Positions 63,460 to 64,000 of a DNA stretch of 64,000 nucleotides are shown one piece after another. The DNA is taken from positions 2,356,001-2,420,000 of the forward strand of contig NZ_JAJEJR010000002.1 of assembly GCF_021390595.1 (NCBI RefSeq), given 5' to 3'. The DNA is from Paraburkholderia sp. HP33-1 (lineage in GTDB: Bacteria > Pseudomonadota > Gammaproteobacteria > Burkholderiales > Burkholderiaceae). The first letter of the stretch is position 1. Every line of letters starts with the position of its first letter. The position numbers were made by a program, and so were the translations under genes. A model generated the notes under the pieces. That model worked only from the letters and a program-made list of their open reading frames with translations, did no database searches and had not been told where the DNA came from.

Positions 63460-64000
63460 GTGAACGCCAGCTCGTCCGTCCCCGCGATATCCGCCGCCGG
63501 CATGCCTTTTGGCCTGCAGTCGGTCTGTCACACGCTCGCCAGTGCGAACGCGCATCTGGACCGCTTCGCGTGGCTCGGCGACGGACTCGCGATCGCGCTA
63601 TGGACGCGCGACACGAAGGAAGCCGAGACCGTCTACGAACGGCCCGGCCATCACACGCTGTCGTGCTATCTGGACGGCGGCTATCGCACCGAGCGCCAGA
63701 AAATGCCGGGCCGCTACGGCGCGCCGTCGCGTCTGTGCGCACTGCCCGGCGATCACGAATCGCGCTGGTGGGTGCGCGGCCACATGCATTTCATGCACCT
63801 GTACTTCCTGCCCGAGCATTTCACGCGACGCGCGGTGCTGGAGCTCGACCGCGAGCCGCGCGAATTGACGCTCGCCGACCGCACGTATTTCGAGGACCCG
63901 CGCATTGCGAGTCTGTGTCAGTCGCTCGTCAACGAGGAGTGGCATAGTCCCGACGGTCTGCTGCGCACCAACGAGACCGCGCACGAGGTTCTGAGCCTGC
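63460..64000 (+). CDS. AraC-family transcriptional regulator, N-terminal part (cut by window edge)
   Basis: The frame opens with GTG at 63460 (VNASSSVPAISAAG) or ATG at 63502 (MPFGLQSVCHTLASAN) and stays open to the edge. The visible 180 residues match the sensor part of AraC-type regulators, with HTLSCYLDGGYRTERQK, RGHMHFMHLYFLPEHF and DPRIASLCQSLVNEEW; the helix-turn-helix domains lie beyond the window. It is divergent from the EamA transporter, a common arrangement for local control. The start and the family are inferred from this N-terminal pattern. Confidence 0.75.
   Translation, partial: MNASSSVPAISAAGMPFGLQSVCHTLASANAHLDRFAWLGDGLAIALWTRDTKEAETVYERPGHHTLSCYLDGGYRTERQKMPGRYGAPSRLCALPGDHESRWWVRGHMHFMHLYFLPEHFTRRAVLELDREPRELTLADRTYFEDPRIASLCQSLVNEEWHSPDGLLRTNETAHEVLSL

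Overview
The window is a stretch of GC-rich chromosome from a member of the Burkholderiaceae, most likely Paraburkholderia or a close relative. The evidence is gene content and order: leuC next to gltA-sdhE-sdhB-sdhA-sdhD-sdhC, then a GntR regulator, mdh, a CitE-like gene, prpC, prpD and acnA. Codons strongly prefer G or C in the third position, and H-NS-type, PhaZ and chemoreceptor genes typical of the group are present. No rRNA, tRNA, CRISPR array or intact transposase gene was found.

Region 1 (1-16.1 kb) is central carbon metabolism. The 5' part of leuC enters from the left edge. The minus-strand block sdhC-sdhD-sdhA-sdhB-sdhE-gltA encodes succinate dehydrogenase, its flavinylation factor and citrate synthase. 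A HutC-type GntR regulator follows, with a perfect 18-bp palindrome in front of it. Divergent from it run mdh, a CitE-like lyase, 2-methylcitrate synthase, a small exported protein, 2-methylcitrate dehydratase and aconitase A. These genes link the TCA and methylcitrate cycles; prpB is not in the window.

Region 2 (16.1-21.6 kb) looks more recently assembled. It holds an AT-richer spacer, a lipoprotein made of seven near-identical 47-residue beta-propeller repeats, the left end of an IS3/IS150-type insertion sequence with a 14-codon transposase stub, a family VIII esterase-like protein and an RhlE-type RNA helicase.

Region 3 (21.6-43.4 kb) is mixed housekeeping and accessory content. It includes a DUF748/AsmA-like giant protein, a DUF1254/DUF1214 lipoprotein, a PaiB-like protein and a copper ATPase behind a textbook CueR-type promoter with a 19-bp spacer but no cueR beside it. 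Two chemoreceptors each follow a sigma-28-like promoter. There are also a glutathione transferase, intracellular PHB depolymerase, a cupin, a flavin-reductase-like protein, a His-rich exported protein, a 52-residue ORF with a promoter full of GGG/CCC palindromes, an Ala-rich membrane protein, an AGE-family epimerase, a cold-shock protein and a PaaI-type thioesterase.

Region 4 (43.4-48.1 kb) is a four-gene catabolic operon (aldo/keto reductase, COG3618 lactonase, SDR, FAH-type hydrolase) with a divergent IclR regulator. It matches most steps of the non-phosphorylated L-fucose route; the dehydratase and transporter are not here.

Region 5 (48.1-64 kb) contains an unknown 181-residue protein, a PatZ/Pka-like acetyltransferase with a GTG start, release factor 3, possible IS21-type terminal-repeat debris, an H-NS paralogue and several small proteins. 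It also contains an orphan terminator that may end a small RNA, a DedA-rhodanese fusion next to a cyclic-nucleotide-binding thioredoxin-reductase-like protein lacking the CxxC, a secreted beta-propeller with an EF-hand loop, an EamA transporter and the start of an AraC-type regulator cut by the right edge.

All family names come from reading the translations by eye. No database search was run.
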